Assembly (NCBI GenBank): GCA_903882905.1
Contig: CAIRYW010000010.1
Coordinates: 1 to 54,385 of the forward strand
Length of the DNA: 54,385 nt
Direction: 5' to 3'
From: an uncultured bacterium
GTDB taxonomy: Bacteria; Patescibacteriota; Minisyncoccia; Phycocordibacterales; CAIRYW01
Both the position numbers and the translations under genes were made by a program. Numbering within the stretch: the stretch's first letter is position 1; each line of letters opens with the position of its first letter. Under the pieces are notes generated by a model that saw only the letters and a program-made list of their open reading frames with translations, had not been told where the DNA came from and ran no database searches. Shown here piece after piece: positions 1-7,456 of this stretch.

Positions 1-185
1 AAGTATGATCCAATATCACCCTGTGCTCCTACTTGTACATTATCAGGAGTGTATATTGGAGCAAGAGGTACGTATTTTGCATTTGCTACTTGTGTATCTG
101 CAGCATGAACAAAAAGTGTGAAGAGGAAGAAGGAGAGGAAAAAAGAGAAACAGATTACAAATATTTTTTTCTTGTTTTTTTTCAC
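1..185 (-). CDS. Secreted protein, N-terminal fragment
   Basis: The reading frame opens with GTG at 185 and stays open to the window edge (61 codons), so only the N-terminus is present. It begins with a lysine-rich n-region (VKKNKKK) and a long hydrophobic Phe/Leu stretch ending near HAAD, a typical Sec signal peptide. The mature part (ending PLAPIYTPDNVQ...) resembles the secreted protein just upstream, which contains the similar phrase FVPLAPIQPN. The start lies 7 bp after the upstream stop, so the two are probably co-transcribed and perhaps paralogous. Function unknown; GTG is chosen because no ATG fits the signal peptide. Confidence 0.6.
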   Translation of the reverse strand, partial: MKKNKKKIFVICFSFFLSFFLFTLFVHAADTQVANAKYVPLAPIYTPDNVQVGAQGDIGSY

Positions 186-191
186 GGCGAT

Positions 192-1247
192 CTAAAATGA
201 AACAGAATTGGGAGAATTATTTGAACTTGATCCAAAACTAATATTTAAAGATTGTGCGGCTTCTACTAAAAAATTTGAAACACTTTTTACATCTATACCA
301 ACCGTTGTTTGCCCGCTGCTGTTCGAAGTATTTTTAAATACCATTGAAGGTTGATTGTTTATATTAATATCCGCTCCATTCATGCTCCAAGTGTATTCTG
401 TGTTTGGGTCAGTTCTCCATTTGAAACCAAAATTGTATGGGTAAGCCGCTAAAGTTATTTCATTATTACCTAAATTAAAAGAAGCAGGTAAAGCCTCGTT
501 AAATAAAACTCCATAAAGAGGATTGTCTTCATAAACTAGGACATTTGGTTGAATCGGCGCTAGTGGTACAAAAGCATTTGATTCTGCTGCTCCGTCACCA
601 TTTACCGTTACAGTTATTGTGTGTGAGTCAAGAATGATTGGACCTTGGTAAAGTACAAAATCCTTTCCATATCCAGAATATTCAGGAATTGCATCAATGT
701 CATTTAACCATTTGTATGTAAGGTGTGTTGGATCGACTCCAATACTTCCATCTGCTTTAAAATTTGGGAAAGCTGCAACGACAACTTTTTCTTGTGGAGC
801 GTACAAAGCTTTTCCTTTGTAAAATGGAGGGGTATAAGTTTTAGCTTCCCAGACTAAGTCTACTTTTTCGGGTGCGAGTGTAACCGACTTGTCAACTTCA
901 GGTCCATTAATTGGAAGAATTATAATGTCGATTTTTTTTGAAGTGCCTGCATCTCCTGCGACTGTATCCAACTCTACAACTCCTCTTCCTTTTTGGGCGG
1001 TGATGCCGTCTATTTTCCAAGTAACATCGGCTTTTGTTAAGTCTGTTCCGTAAGCTTCAATAGAAATTTTTACATCATCTCCTGGGTTTGGTATGCCTGG
1101 GGAAACATTTACGTCTATTTGTTCCTGAACTTCACTAATTTGACCAGGGATAGAAGAATCTGGAGTACTTTGGGCAAAAGTTTTTGTGCAAAGAAATAGT
1201 GAGAGAAAAAATACCGAGGTAGAAATTATTAGAACCTTCTTTTTCAT
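192..1247 (-). CDS. Secreted Ig/PKD-like surface protein
   Basis: 351 residues. Signal peptide at residues 1-26 (MKKKVLIISTSVFFLSLFLC, cleavage near TFAQ). The rest is beta-rich and Ser/Thr/Asn-rich, with Ig/PKD-like phrases (VTWKIDG near 80, YKWLNDID near 180, YTWSMNG near 300). The frame is open upstream of 1247, but ATG 1247 starts the signal peptide and lies 6 nt after a TGCTATAAT promoter box, so the longer reading is rejected. A terminator separates it from the preceding gene. Proteins of this type often accompany the secretion-like cluster of CPR genomes, suggesting a surface or secretion role; no enzymatic motif is visible. Confidence 0.7.
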   Translation of the reverse strand: MKKKVLIISTSVFFLSLFLCTKTFAQSTPDSSIPGQISEVQEQIDVNVSPGIPNPGDDVKISIEAYGTDLTKADVTWKIDGITAQKGRGVVELDTVAGDAGTSKKIDIIILPINGPEVDKSVTLAPEKVDLVWEAKTYTPPFYKGKALYAPQEKVVVAAFPNFKADGSIGVDPTHLTYKWLNDIDAIPEYSGYGKDFVLYQGPIILDSHTITVTVNGDGAAESNAFVPLAPIQPNVLVYEDNPLYGVLFNEALPASFNLGNNEITLAAYPYNFGFKWRTDPNTEYTWSMNGADININNQPSMVFKNTSNSSGQTTVGIDVKSVSNFLVEAAQSLNISFGSSSNNSPNSVSF

Positions 1248-1344
1248 AAAGATATTATAGCAATAAAGTTGATAGTTAACAGCTTGTCCATTCAAGTTTT
1301 GCACAGCAAAAGTTGCTTGGGAGGGATAGTTAGGAGAGAAAAGC

Positions 1345-1381
1345 AAAACCCAGCAATCCGCTTTGCGGTTTGCTGGGTTTT
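1345..1381 (-). terminator. Intrinsic terminator after the 218-aa membrane protein gene
   Basis: A 17-bp stem with one mismatch around a TTT loop (core CCCAGCAA...TTGCTGGG), with A/T runs on both sides so that a U-tract follows on the minus strand. It lies between the stop at 1399 and the start at 1247. Confidence 0.75.
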
Positions 1382-1398
1382 GTAAATCAAAAAACTTG

Positions 1399-2055
1399 CT
1401 AAGCTTCAGGTGTTGGTTGTCTACTATTTTTTCCAATCTCTGGTAATGGTTGAGGGTTCTCTTTTTTTGGTAAATCCGCTGGAGTATTTGATTTTTTTTC
1501 TTTTTTTGGTTCTGCGATCCTTTCTTTTTTTTCTTCGTTTAATTGTTTTTGTTTTTCAATAATTTGCTCGCGAGTTTGTTGTGGTTTTTCTTGCGGTTTT
1601 TGAAGAAAACCACCAATCCCTCTCTGATTATTTATAAGCTTTGCAATTCTTTGATTTTTTACAACTGCATTTAATCCTCTTGCTATTTTTTGGGCTCCTG
1701 CCACTCCTCTCGCGGCACTAATCCCGACCTTATCTTCCATTCTTACCATTATTGAGACAGCAACAACATCCATTATCCATAAAGGAAGTTCCTCGATTCC
1801 TGGAATAAATTTCAATAATGCTAAAGCAGAGAAAACGAATAAACGAGTACCTCTAAAATTAACTCTATGGAAAGCAAACCAAAGTATAAGTGCTCCACCA
1901 ACAAGAAGATCAATCGCAATATTTACTCCCCAACCCACAACAGGGATCAAACCAATAAGTGCTTCTAAAATATCAGCGGCAAGAGCAAAACCAACCATTA
2001 GTCCAATAGTTCCGTTTGTTAGGCGAGGTTCTTTTTTTTGATTCTCAGGAGGCAT
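1399..2055 (-). CDS. Multi-pass membrane protein with charged C-terminal tail
   Basis: 218 residues. The N-terminal half has about four hydrophobic segments (residues roughly 15-35, 38-62, 70-85, 92-105). The C-terminal 80 residues are Lys/Glu/Gln/Pro-rich, probably disordered or coiled-coil and cytoplasmic. No catalytic motif is seen. The phrase LIGLIPVVGWGVNIAIDLLVGG is typical of small conserved Parcubacteria membrane proteins near the secretion-like cluster. It starts 15 bp after the stop of the GIY-YIG gene. Function unknown. Confidence 0.65.
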   Translation of the reverse strand: MPPENQKKEPRLTNGTIGLMVGFALAADILEALIGLIPVVGWGVNIAIDLLVGGALILWFAFHRVNFRGTRLFVFSALALLKFIPGIEELPLWIMDVVAVSIMVRMEDKVGISAARGVAGAQKIARGLNAVVKNQRIAKLINNQRGIGGFLQKPQEKPQQTREQIIEKQKQLNEEKKERIAEPKKEKKSNTPADLPKKENPQPLPEIGKNSRQPTPEA

Positions 2056-2070
2056 CCCGTCACTAGAATT

Positions 2071-2349
2071 TTAATTTATTAAACTTTTCGACTTTCTTAA
2101 GTATAAATATTCCTTTAACCTCTGTTTTAACAATCTTTGTCCCGAACTAGTTTTTAAGTACTTTTCTCTTCTTCGAGCATCATCTTTGTTAATACATGCT
2201 TCATAGTATATCAATCTGTATGGAGCAAGTCTTTTGGTAGAAAAGTTTAATTTTTGATTATGTTCAAATATACGTCTTTTTAAGTTGTTCGTATAACCTG
2301 TGTAAAGCTCATTATTTAGTTTACTCTCTAGTAGATATACGTAGAACAT
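2071..2349 (-). CDS. GIY-YIG domain protein (UvrC N-term/URI-type)
   Basis: 92 residues, the usual size of stand-alone URI-type GIY-YIG proteins. The signature is visible: FYVYLLES at 2-9, YTGYTNNLKRRIFEHN at 16-31 including the catalytic-type Arg, and ARRREKYLK near 60-68, which supplies the conserved Glu. The family cuts DNA as monomeric nucleases, but the role of these small versions is unsettled. The frame ends in TAA within AT-rich DNA; no motif residue appears missing. It could be a selfish element, but no mobile-element boundaries are visible. Confidence 0.85.
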   Translation of the reverse strand: MFYVYLLESKLNNELYTGYTNNLKRRIFEHNQKLNFSTKRLAPYRLIYYEACINKDDARRREKYLKTSSGQRLLKQRLKEYLYLRKSKSLIN

Positions 2350-2447
2350 AATCGAATTAAAATTTCAGTGCGGGAGCATTAGTTACTAAATTCTAATTTA
2401 AAGATGATATTTTATCATTCCCGCTTTGGCAGGAGTAATAAGTCTCA

Positions 2448-4277
2448 TTAAAGGTTATTTCTTTCCTCATCCAATTCTTTTTTTGCGGCACGATTTGCGA
2501 GAACTTGAGAAGGATCAGAAGTAATAATTTGATCCTCGGTGTAAGAAGCAATAACTTTAATGGCTACGTGTTTTAACCCTGCAAAGAAAATTCCTTCCCC
2601 AACATCTGATTCAAGTAAAAGATATTTTTCTTCATCTGTTAAATTAAAAGTATGTTGAACACTATCAATCGAAGATGGAGATTGTTTTAGAAGCACCTGA
2701 ATTGATGAGTTTGTAATAATAGGAAGACCATATGGAGATTTTAGAAAATCTTCTACGTCTTGAGTAATCGTACATAGACCTAAATAATATTTTCGACACC
2801 TTTTTGCTAAACCTAAAAGGAACGAAGCAGTGTCTTCGGATTTCATCATCCACCAAGCTTCATCAATAACTAAAATTCTTTTTCTTAGTTTTTGTCTGAT
2901 GGCATTCCATATATAGTGAGTGACGATATACATAGCAACAGGCTTTAGTTCGTCTTCCATATCTCGAAGTGAAAATACAATAAATTTTTTATTGATATCA
3001 ACGTTTGATGGCCTGTTAATAAAGCCAGCCCAAGTTCCTTTTGTGTATTTTTCTAATCTTTGAACAAGTGAAGCTCCACCTTCCATTCCAGCAAGCACTA
3101 ATTCAAAGTCAGAAAGTAGTGGAGGTTCAACAGCTGTAAAGTCAGACTCAGGAGTAATGTCTTTAAGAGCATATGTTTGACCTATTGCTTGGTCGATTAC
3201 AGAATCTTCTTCTGGAGTAAGTCCTCCAAGCATAATTCTAAAAAGACCAACGAGATTAATAATGTTTGCACGAAGAACGTCGGCCGCAGATTCATCTTCC
3301 CTTGGCACAGGGAGATCAAATGGATTGATATGGTGTTCTGAGTTTAGAGAGATATTAAAGTACCTACCCCCTGTTGCTTCTGAGAGATATTCATATTCTT
3401 TTTCAGGGTCGATCACGATTACATCAATATCAAACATTAAGGATCGAAGGATTTCCAATTTTGTAAAATAACTTTTTCCACTACCAGCTTTTGCAAAAGT
3501 CACAGAGTTGTAGTTTTCCAAAGAAAATCTATCAAATAATATAAGACTGGAATTGTGTCTGTTGATTCCGTAAAGGATTCCTTTATCTGATGTAAGGTCA
3601 AAAGAAATAAAAGGAAAAACACTCGAAAGCGGAGAAGAGTTTAGTTTTGAGTTTACATTCAACTCATCTGTACCAAAAGGAAGCACGCTTCTGAAACCTT
3701 GTTCTTGTTGGAATAAAGCCGGTTTTACATAAACAAGTTTTGATTCAAGAATTGATTTTATTTCAGATTCAATTTTATCAAGTTCATCGTTTGTACTTCC
3801 ATAAATCGTAAAATAAAGACCAACATCAAATATTTTTTCTTGGGCTTGCTGAAGTTGATCTCTAAGTTGTTCGAGGTCTTGATATGCAGTGTCCAATACT
3901 GGGTCACGAACAAGGCCTTTTTCTTCTCTCATGTGAATCTGACTTTGAACTTCAGCTACTTTTTTTTGGAAAGTTCTAAGAATTTGAGCTGTATCAATTG
4001 GGTGAACATAAATTGAAATGTCAAAAATTTTATCTAGGTTTATGATCGGAGCAAACCAACTTTCAGTTAAAAATCTTGGATAAGAAATCACAAAAAAAGT
4101 TCGAGCAATTTTATCTCCAAGACTGATATCTCGTGGCGTAACTTTTATTGCCGAAGGAGCAATAACATCTTTAAGTTCAAGAACAGCTGAGCTGTAAATT
4201 TCTTCAGGTAGAATAGCGGTTACCGCTGGGTTTTGGTTTGTGTTTTTTTTATTAAATAAATTATCTAAAAATGACAT
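2448..4277 (-). CDS. virB4: VirB4/TraC-type secretion ATPase
   Basis: 609 residues. P-loop AKAGSGKS at 262-269 and Walker B ILVIDEAW at 468-475. The downstream phrase GLCTITQDVEDFLKSPYG (500-517) is typical of VirB4/CagE ATPases. Residues 1-240 form the N-terminal VirB4 part with a helical segment at 100-180. The protein would energise a type IV secretion-like machine at the inner membrane. It follows the PrgI-like and TraC-like genes with a 6-bp gap, so the three form one operon. CPR genomes commonly carry this set without a full conjugation system; whether it moves DNA, protein or pilin is not shown. Confidence 0.9.
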   Translation of the reverse strand: MSFLDNLFNKKNTNQNPAVTAILPEEIYSSAVLELKDVIAPSAIKVTPRDISLGDKIARTFFVISYPRFLTESWFAPIINLDKIFDISIYVHPIDTAQILRTFQKKVAEVQSQIHMREEKGLVRDPVLDTAYQDLEQLRDQLQQAQEKIFDVGLYFTIYGSTNDELDKIESEIKSILESKLVYVKPALFQQEQGFRSVLPFGTDELNVNSKLNSSPLSSVFPFISFDLTSDKGILYGINRHNSSLILFDRFSLENYNSVTFAKAGSGKSYFTKLEILRSLMFDIDVIVIDPEKEYEYLSEATGGRYFNISLNSEHHINPFDLPVPREDESAADVLRANIINLVGLFRIMLGGLTPEEDSVIDQAIGQTYALKDITPESDFTAVEPPLLSDFELVLAGMEGGASLVQRLEKYTKGTWAGFINRPSNVDINKKFIVFSLRDMEDELKPVAMYIVTHYIWNAIRQKLRKRILVIDEAWWMMKSEDTASFLLGLAKRCRKYYLGLCTITQDVEDFLKSPYGLPIITNSSIQVLLKQSPSSIDSVQHTFNLTDEEKYLLLESDVGEGIFFAGLKHVAIKVIASYTEDQIITSDPSQVLANRAAKKELDEERNNL

Positions 4278-4283
4278 GGTTTA

Positions 4284-4926
4284 TTATTTAACTACCTGAT
4301 TAATATTAATTGGTTTTTCAGTTTCTCCTGGATTGAATAATTTATAATACAACTCAATCACCTCTTCTGTGCCAAGTGGAATTGATCTAACTCCCATTCT
4401 TGTGAGGCCTTGTATGACGATTTGGACCCTTTCATCTAGTTGAGTTCTATTTTCTTCAAAATTATCTTTATCTTGAGCTGTTTTACTCTTTTGTTTTTTA
4501 CCAGTAAATAAACCTGCTACTGCCCCCCCCTTTTCCTTGAACCATTGAAGGTTCGTATGAGACAACAACAAAAAAACTTTTGTTCATTATGTTTACTTGG
4601 TCAGTAAAAGTTTTGATGAAATTTATGTATTCTCTAGTTTGGATTTTAAGTAAATCGTTTCTTTGTTCTTTCAAAACACTTTCGAGCAATGTTATGTACG
4701 GTTTTATATCCAGCCTACGAGACTGCATAAAAATTTGAATAGAAAAATTAATTGAATTTAAAAAATTTTGAAACTGCATGATGATAGCTTCTTGTTCATC
4801 AGCACCTTTAAGCGCAAAGTTAACAGAAGATGTCATAATCACAGACCTAAGACTGTTATCTTTCATTATGATAACTCCATCCCGAATTTCTTTTATTGGA
4901 ACAAAATCTTGTGAATTTATTGCCAT
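4284..4926 (-). CDS. TraC-like domain protein, split by a frameshift at a G8 tract
   Basis: Two overlapping frames make one protein of about 213 residues. The upstream frame (from ATG 4926) begins MAINSQDFVPIKEIRDGVII and runs to VVSYEPSMVQGKGG, then turns into nonsense and stops at 4498. The next frame continues GGAVAGLFTGKKQK and ends PLGTEEVIELYYKLFNPGE at 4284. The junction is a run of eight G (minus strand, 4523-4530); seven G would restore one frame. Both halves match the small cytoplasmic TraC-like proteins between PrgI and VirB4 in CPR operons. Assembly error, true mutation, phase variation and slippage are all possible. Confidence 0.75.
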
Positions 4927-5423
4927 TTTATTTTTTTAATATCATCTTGAATGCCTTGAAAACTATTTATTTCTTCTTTTGAAACGTCATTTCCTATTCT
5001 TTGTTCTTTTTCAAGAGCTCTTTGATTACTGATTGTATCATTTATATCAAGACTCCATGTTAATTCTCTTAATTTTGATTCTGAAAGTTTTGGAATTAAG
5101 TCTTTGCTTACAGGTGAAGTTGCCATTTGAGCGGTAGAATTATTTTTTGTTTTTTGCCACAAATAAAGTTTTTTGCTAAGAAAAAATCTTACAGCTGATT
5201 CAACTATAAAAACGAAAGGTCTATTATTAACTTTGTAGAAGGCTAAGGCCAAAGAAAACCCGCCTACAGGAAGGATTATAAAAAAAGAAATATAAATAGG
5301 AAAAAATCTATAAGCTAAAAAACATATCGCTCCCCCACCGGCAACGTAAGCAAATTGCTTGAACGTAAGTGGTCCAAAAATTTTATCTTCTATTTCAATA
5401 AATTGAGGAACTTGGTACTGCAT
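4917..5423 (-). CDS. PrgI-family (VirB3-like) inner-membrane protein
   Basis: 168 residues. The opening YQVPQFIEIEDKIFGPLTFKQ followed by two adjacent hydrophobic segments (about 24-42 and 46-64) is characteristic of the PrgI family, the VirB3-like subunit beside the VirB4 ATPase. The C-terminal 90 residues are hydrophilic and cytoplasmic. It overlaps the next gene by 10 bp, indicating translational coupling. It would anchor the secretion ATPase to the inner membrane. Confidence 0.88.
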   Translation of the reverse strand: MQYQVPQFIEIEDKIFGPLTFKQFAYVAGGGAICFLAYRFFPIYISFFIILPVGGFSLALAFYKVNNRPFVFIVESAVRFFLSKKLYLWQKTKNNSTAQMATSPVSKDLIPKLSESKLRELTWSLDINDTISNQRALEKEQRIGNDVSKEEINSFQGIQDDIKKIKWQ

Positions 5424-5426
5424 ATT

Positions 5427-5462
5427 TTTTAGGTGCGAGGTTTTAGTTTAGAGGTGCGAGGG
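5427..5462 (-). repeat. Degenerate 7-bp-period repeat at gene end
   Basis: Read on the minus strand the units are CTCGCAC, CTCTAAA, CTAAAAC, CTCGCAC, CTAAAA. They supply the last codons (DPSHL) and the stop of the four-helix-bundle gene and then run into the space before the PrgI gene. Other tracts of the same type lie elsewhere in the window. Confidence 0.6.
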
Positions 5463-5834
5463 ATCAATTGAAAGTTTTGAAATAAAAACTTTTAACATTT
5501 TTCTTATCTCATCCAATAAGATCTTACAGTTATTATATTCTAAATCGGAGATGAAAGATAATTTTTTCGAAATAAATAATTGAGTCTCAACTTCTGCACA
5601 TGAACCTAGGGAAATGCGCAAAAATTGACTGAAATCTTTGCGAGTAGACCTTTGTTTACCCTCAGCTATGTTTGAGGCTATAGAAACTGAAGCTCTTTTT
5701 AATTGAGAACTGAGTCCATAGAGTTCAGAGGTTGGAAATTTGGAAGTTAGTTTGTATATTTTTTCAATTAAATCAATACTTTTTTGCCACACTATCAAAT
5801 CTTGGTAGTCGTTAATTTTCGCTTTTGTATCCAT
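5448..5834 (-). CDS. Four-helix bundle protein (23S IVS/S23-type)
   Basis: 128 residues. The phrases DLIVWQKSIDL (12-22), ELYGLSSQLKRASVSIASNIAEG (37-59) and FSQFLRISLGSCAEVETQL (69-87) are diagnostic of the S23/four-helix-bundle family, originally noted as ORFs in 23S rRNA intervening sequences. They form small oligomeric bundles without known activity. No rRNA is nearby; the gene sits directly ahead of the secretion-like operon (25-bp gap). Its last residues and stop are made from a 7-bp-period repeat tract. Confidence 0.85.
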   Translation of the reverse strand: MDTKAKINDYQDLIVWQKSIDLIEKIYKLTSKFPTSELYGLSSQLKRASVSIASNIAEGKQRSTRKDFSQFLRISLGSCAEVETQLFISKKLSFISDLEYNNCKILLDEIRKMLKVFISKLSIDPSHL

Positions 5835-5858
5835 TTTATTTTAAAGTTTTGTCCTTTT

Positions 5859-5938
5859 TCCTCGAACCTCCCACCTTGCCACTCGCAACTGTTTTAACTT
5901 CTTCCCTCGCACCTCGCACCTCAAAACTCTTAACCTCT
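5859..5938 (+). repeat. Long degenerate 7-bp-period repeat tract
   Basis: Successive units include CTCGAAC, CTCCCAC, CTCGCAA, then ACCTCGC, ACCTCGC, ACCTCAA, AACTCTT. It fills the space between two divergent genes. About 45 bp of it are nearly repeated inside the coding gene at 6931-7016. Confidence 0.65.
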
Positions 5939-5989
5939 ATATTTTACAGAACTTTTATAAAAAACAAAAAGTGATATTATGATAAATGT

Positions 5990-6490
5990 ATGAGTAACCC
6001 AGAACAACCACCAAGAGAAGAGGGAGCAGGAGAAACTTTGAGGCCTGATGCTGAAGTTTTACCGACTAGTACAGAAATAAAAGATGCTGAACGAGAAGAA
6101 CAACAAGCAGAACACGCTAGGAGCGCTGAAGAAAGAAATAGATTAGGAGAGGAATTAACTACTACCCCTATTGCAGAAAATGTTCCAAGACAAGAAGAAG
6201 TTACAAGAGAAAATACTACAGAAGAAACTTCTAACGAAACTCCAAATGAACCCCCAGGAATATTTAGAAGAAGTATAAATAAATTAAAAGAAAAATTTAA
6301 TAATTCTAAGGCTAGCGTTAAAAATTTTTTTAAGACTTCTGGACCAAGGAGGTGGAGTATTGGTCTTTTTTGGGGATTTTTTTATGCACTTAAAGTTGGC
6401 TGGGAAAAAGCTATTGGTAGCAAAGGTGGAGGAGGTGGCAGCAGTCCTAAAAAAAGTTCTGGTGGCGGACACGGAGGAGGACATCACTAG
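5990..6490 (+). CDS. Disordered, acidic protein with Gly/His-rich tail
   Basis: 166 residues. Residues 1-85 are Glu/Thr/Asn-rich and likely disordered; 88-118 are basic (FRRSINKLKEKFNNSKASVKN); 121-140 hold one hydrophobic segment (WSIGLFWGFFYALKVGW). The C-terminus ends SSGGGHGGGHH, a possible metal-binding tail. The start lies 9 nt after a TGATATTAT box. Transcribed alone against its neighbours and closed by the hairpin at 6543-6583. Family not recognised; a membrane-associated protein is the simplest reading. Confidence 0.6.
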   Translation: MSNPEQPPREEGAGETLRPDAEVLPTSTEIKDAEREEQQAEHARSAEERNRLGEELTTTPIAENVPRQEEVTRENTTEETSNETPNEPPGIFRRSINKLKEKFNNSKASVKNFFKTSGPRRWSIGLFWGFFYALKVGWEKAIGSKGGGGGSSPKKSSGGGHGGGHH

Positions 6491-6492
6491 GA

Positions 6493-6523
6493 AAGTTGCG
6501 AGTTGCGAGTTTCTAGGTGTTAG
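6493..6523 (-). repeat. Degenerate 7-bp-period repeat downstream of the Gly/His protein
   Basis: On the minus strand the units read CTAACAC, CTAGAAA, CTCGCAA, CTCGCAA, CT. It begins right after the stop of the plus-strand gene, in opposite orientation. Confidence 0.55.
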
Positions 6524-6542
6524 GAAATACAAAGAAATAAAA

Positions 6543-6583
6543 GAAATACCGAACGAAAAGCTGTGCTTTTCGTTCGGTATTTC
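6543..6583. terminator. Bidirectional terminator between convergent genes
   Basis: Perfect 18-bp stem (starting GAAATACCGAACG) around a CTGTG loop, followed by CTCTAAAAAA. It separates the plus-strand gene ending at 6490 from the minus-strand gene ending at 6620. Confidence 0.75.
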
Positions 6584-6597
6584 TCTAAAAAATAACA

Positions 6598-6624
6598 TCT
6601 CGCACCTAAGAACTCGAAACTAAT
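6598..6624 (+). repeat. Degenerate 7-bp-period repeat at a minus-strand gene end
   Basis: Units CTCGCAC, CTAAGAA, CTCGAAA, CTAATTT. The tract overlaps the stop codon of the minus-strand gene at 6620. Confidence 0.55.
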
Positions 6625-7456
6625 TTGTTGGCTCTCTGTAAGGGTCAATTTTTATTCCTACTTGCGAAGTAGGTTCTTTTTTTTCTTCAACAATAGTATT
6701 TCCCTTTTCTACACTGGTCACACTCGATAGTTTCATTTCGGCAATTGTTTTTGGGGCAGAAGGCATAATGACAGGATTTTTTTGATAAGGCGTTTCAACT
6801 GATTCTTTCTTTGCACTTCGCACCTCTTCACTCGCAACTGTTTTTATTTCAATCTTATTTCCAGTAAGTTCTTGGACGTACCCTTCAATCTCAGTTGTTT
6901 TTGAAATTTCTGGAGTTTTCTCTTCTGATTCTTCCCTTCCACCTCGCAACTCTTCCTCCGCAACTGTTTTCACTTCTTCCCTCCCACCTCGCACCTCAAA
7001 ACTCTCAACTCTTCTCCTTTCTGCAGGGGATGGATTTTCGATTTCTCTCAAAACATCATGTTTTGTAAGATGTAAATGTTCCTCATCATTTTCATCGGCT
7101 GTATTTATCGTTCGGAGTTTATTCGGCGCTTCATTATGGAAGGATCTTTCCATTATTTCTCTTACAGGTTTAAACATTGCATCATCAATGTCATTTACAA
7201 TACTTATGGCTTCTCCGTGATCTATATTCAGATCTTTCTTTACTGTTTCCAAAAAATCTTTGGCCGCAGTAATACCCATCAATACATCAATAGTAATTTG
7301 ATTCAATGTTCCTGCTTGATCAATTTGCAGACGATGATTTTGCGCAATTTTGTAAACTTTTTCAGCACTATCTAGATTAGCTATAGTATCCTTAATTGGA
7401 CTTGGAAGCTTGTCAAAAATTTCATTGTATTGAGTTGTTTTGTAATTACTTGGCAT
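6620..7456 (-). CDS. Conserved Parcubacteria-type cytoplasmic protein with repeat-derived insertions
   Basis: 278 residues. The N-terminal 110 residues (FDKLPSPIKDTIANLDSAEKVYKIAQNHRLQIDQAG...) form an all-helical domain of a type recurrent in CPR genomes beside the VirB6-like gene. No signal or membrane segment. The remainder is charged and probably disordered. Residues about 150-180 (RRRVESFEVRGGREEVK..EELRGGREE) and 208-220 (VASEEVRSAKKES) are encoded by 7-bp-period repeats identical in type to intergenic tracts, so repeat DNA has been accepted into the protein. The start is immediately after the VirB6-like gene in the map and the two are probably coupled. Function unknown. Confidence 0.7.
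   Translation of the reverse strand: MPSNYKTTQYNEIFDKLPSPIKDTIANLDSAEKVYKIAQNHRLQIDQAGTLNQITIDVLMGITAAKDFLETVKKDLNIDHGEAISIVNDIDDAMFKPVREIMERSFHNEAPNKLRTINTADENDEEHLHLTKHDVLREIENPSPAERRRVESFEVRGGREEVKTVAEEELRGGREESEEKTPEISKTTEIEGYVQELTGNKIEIKTVASEEVRSAKKESVETPYQKNPVIMPSAPKTIAEMKLSSVTSVEKGNTIVEEKKEPTSQVGIKIDPYREPTN
6811..6840 (+). repeat. 7-bp-period repeat inside a coding gene
   Basis: Units GCACTTC, GCACCTC, TTCACTC, GCAACTG lie within the minus-strand 278-aa gene and encode part of the phrase TVASEEVRSAK without breaking the frame. Confidence 0.55.
6931..7016 (+). repeat. Long 7-bp-period repeat inside a coding gene
   Basis: The segment holding ACCTCGC, ACCTCAA, AACTCTC, AACTCTT, preceded by CAACTGTTTTCACTTCTTCC, nearly matches the intergenic tract at 5890-5938. 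It is translated on the minus strand as RRVESFEVRGGREEVKTVA and an adjacent EELRGGREE. Confidence 0.65.

Noticed and set aside
2071-2349. Group I intron or homing element around the GIY-YIG gene
   Set aside because: No interrupted host gene or intron core is visible around it.
5448-5834. 23S rRNA intervening sequence
   Set aside because: The S23-type protein is present but no rRNA sequence flanks it.
5990-7016. CRISPR array
   Set aside because: The repeats are short, degenerate, contiguous 7-bp units without spacers, and no cas genes are present.
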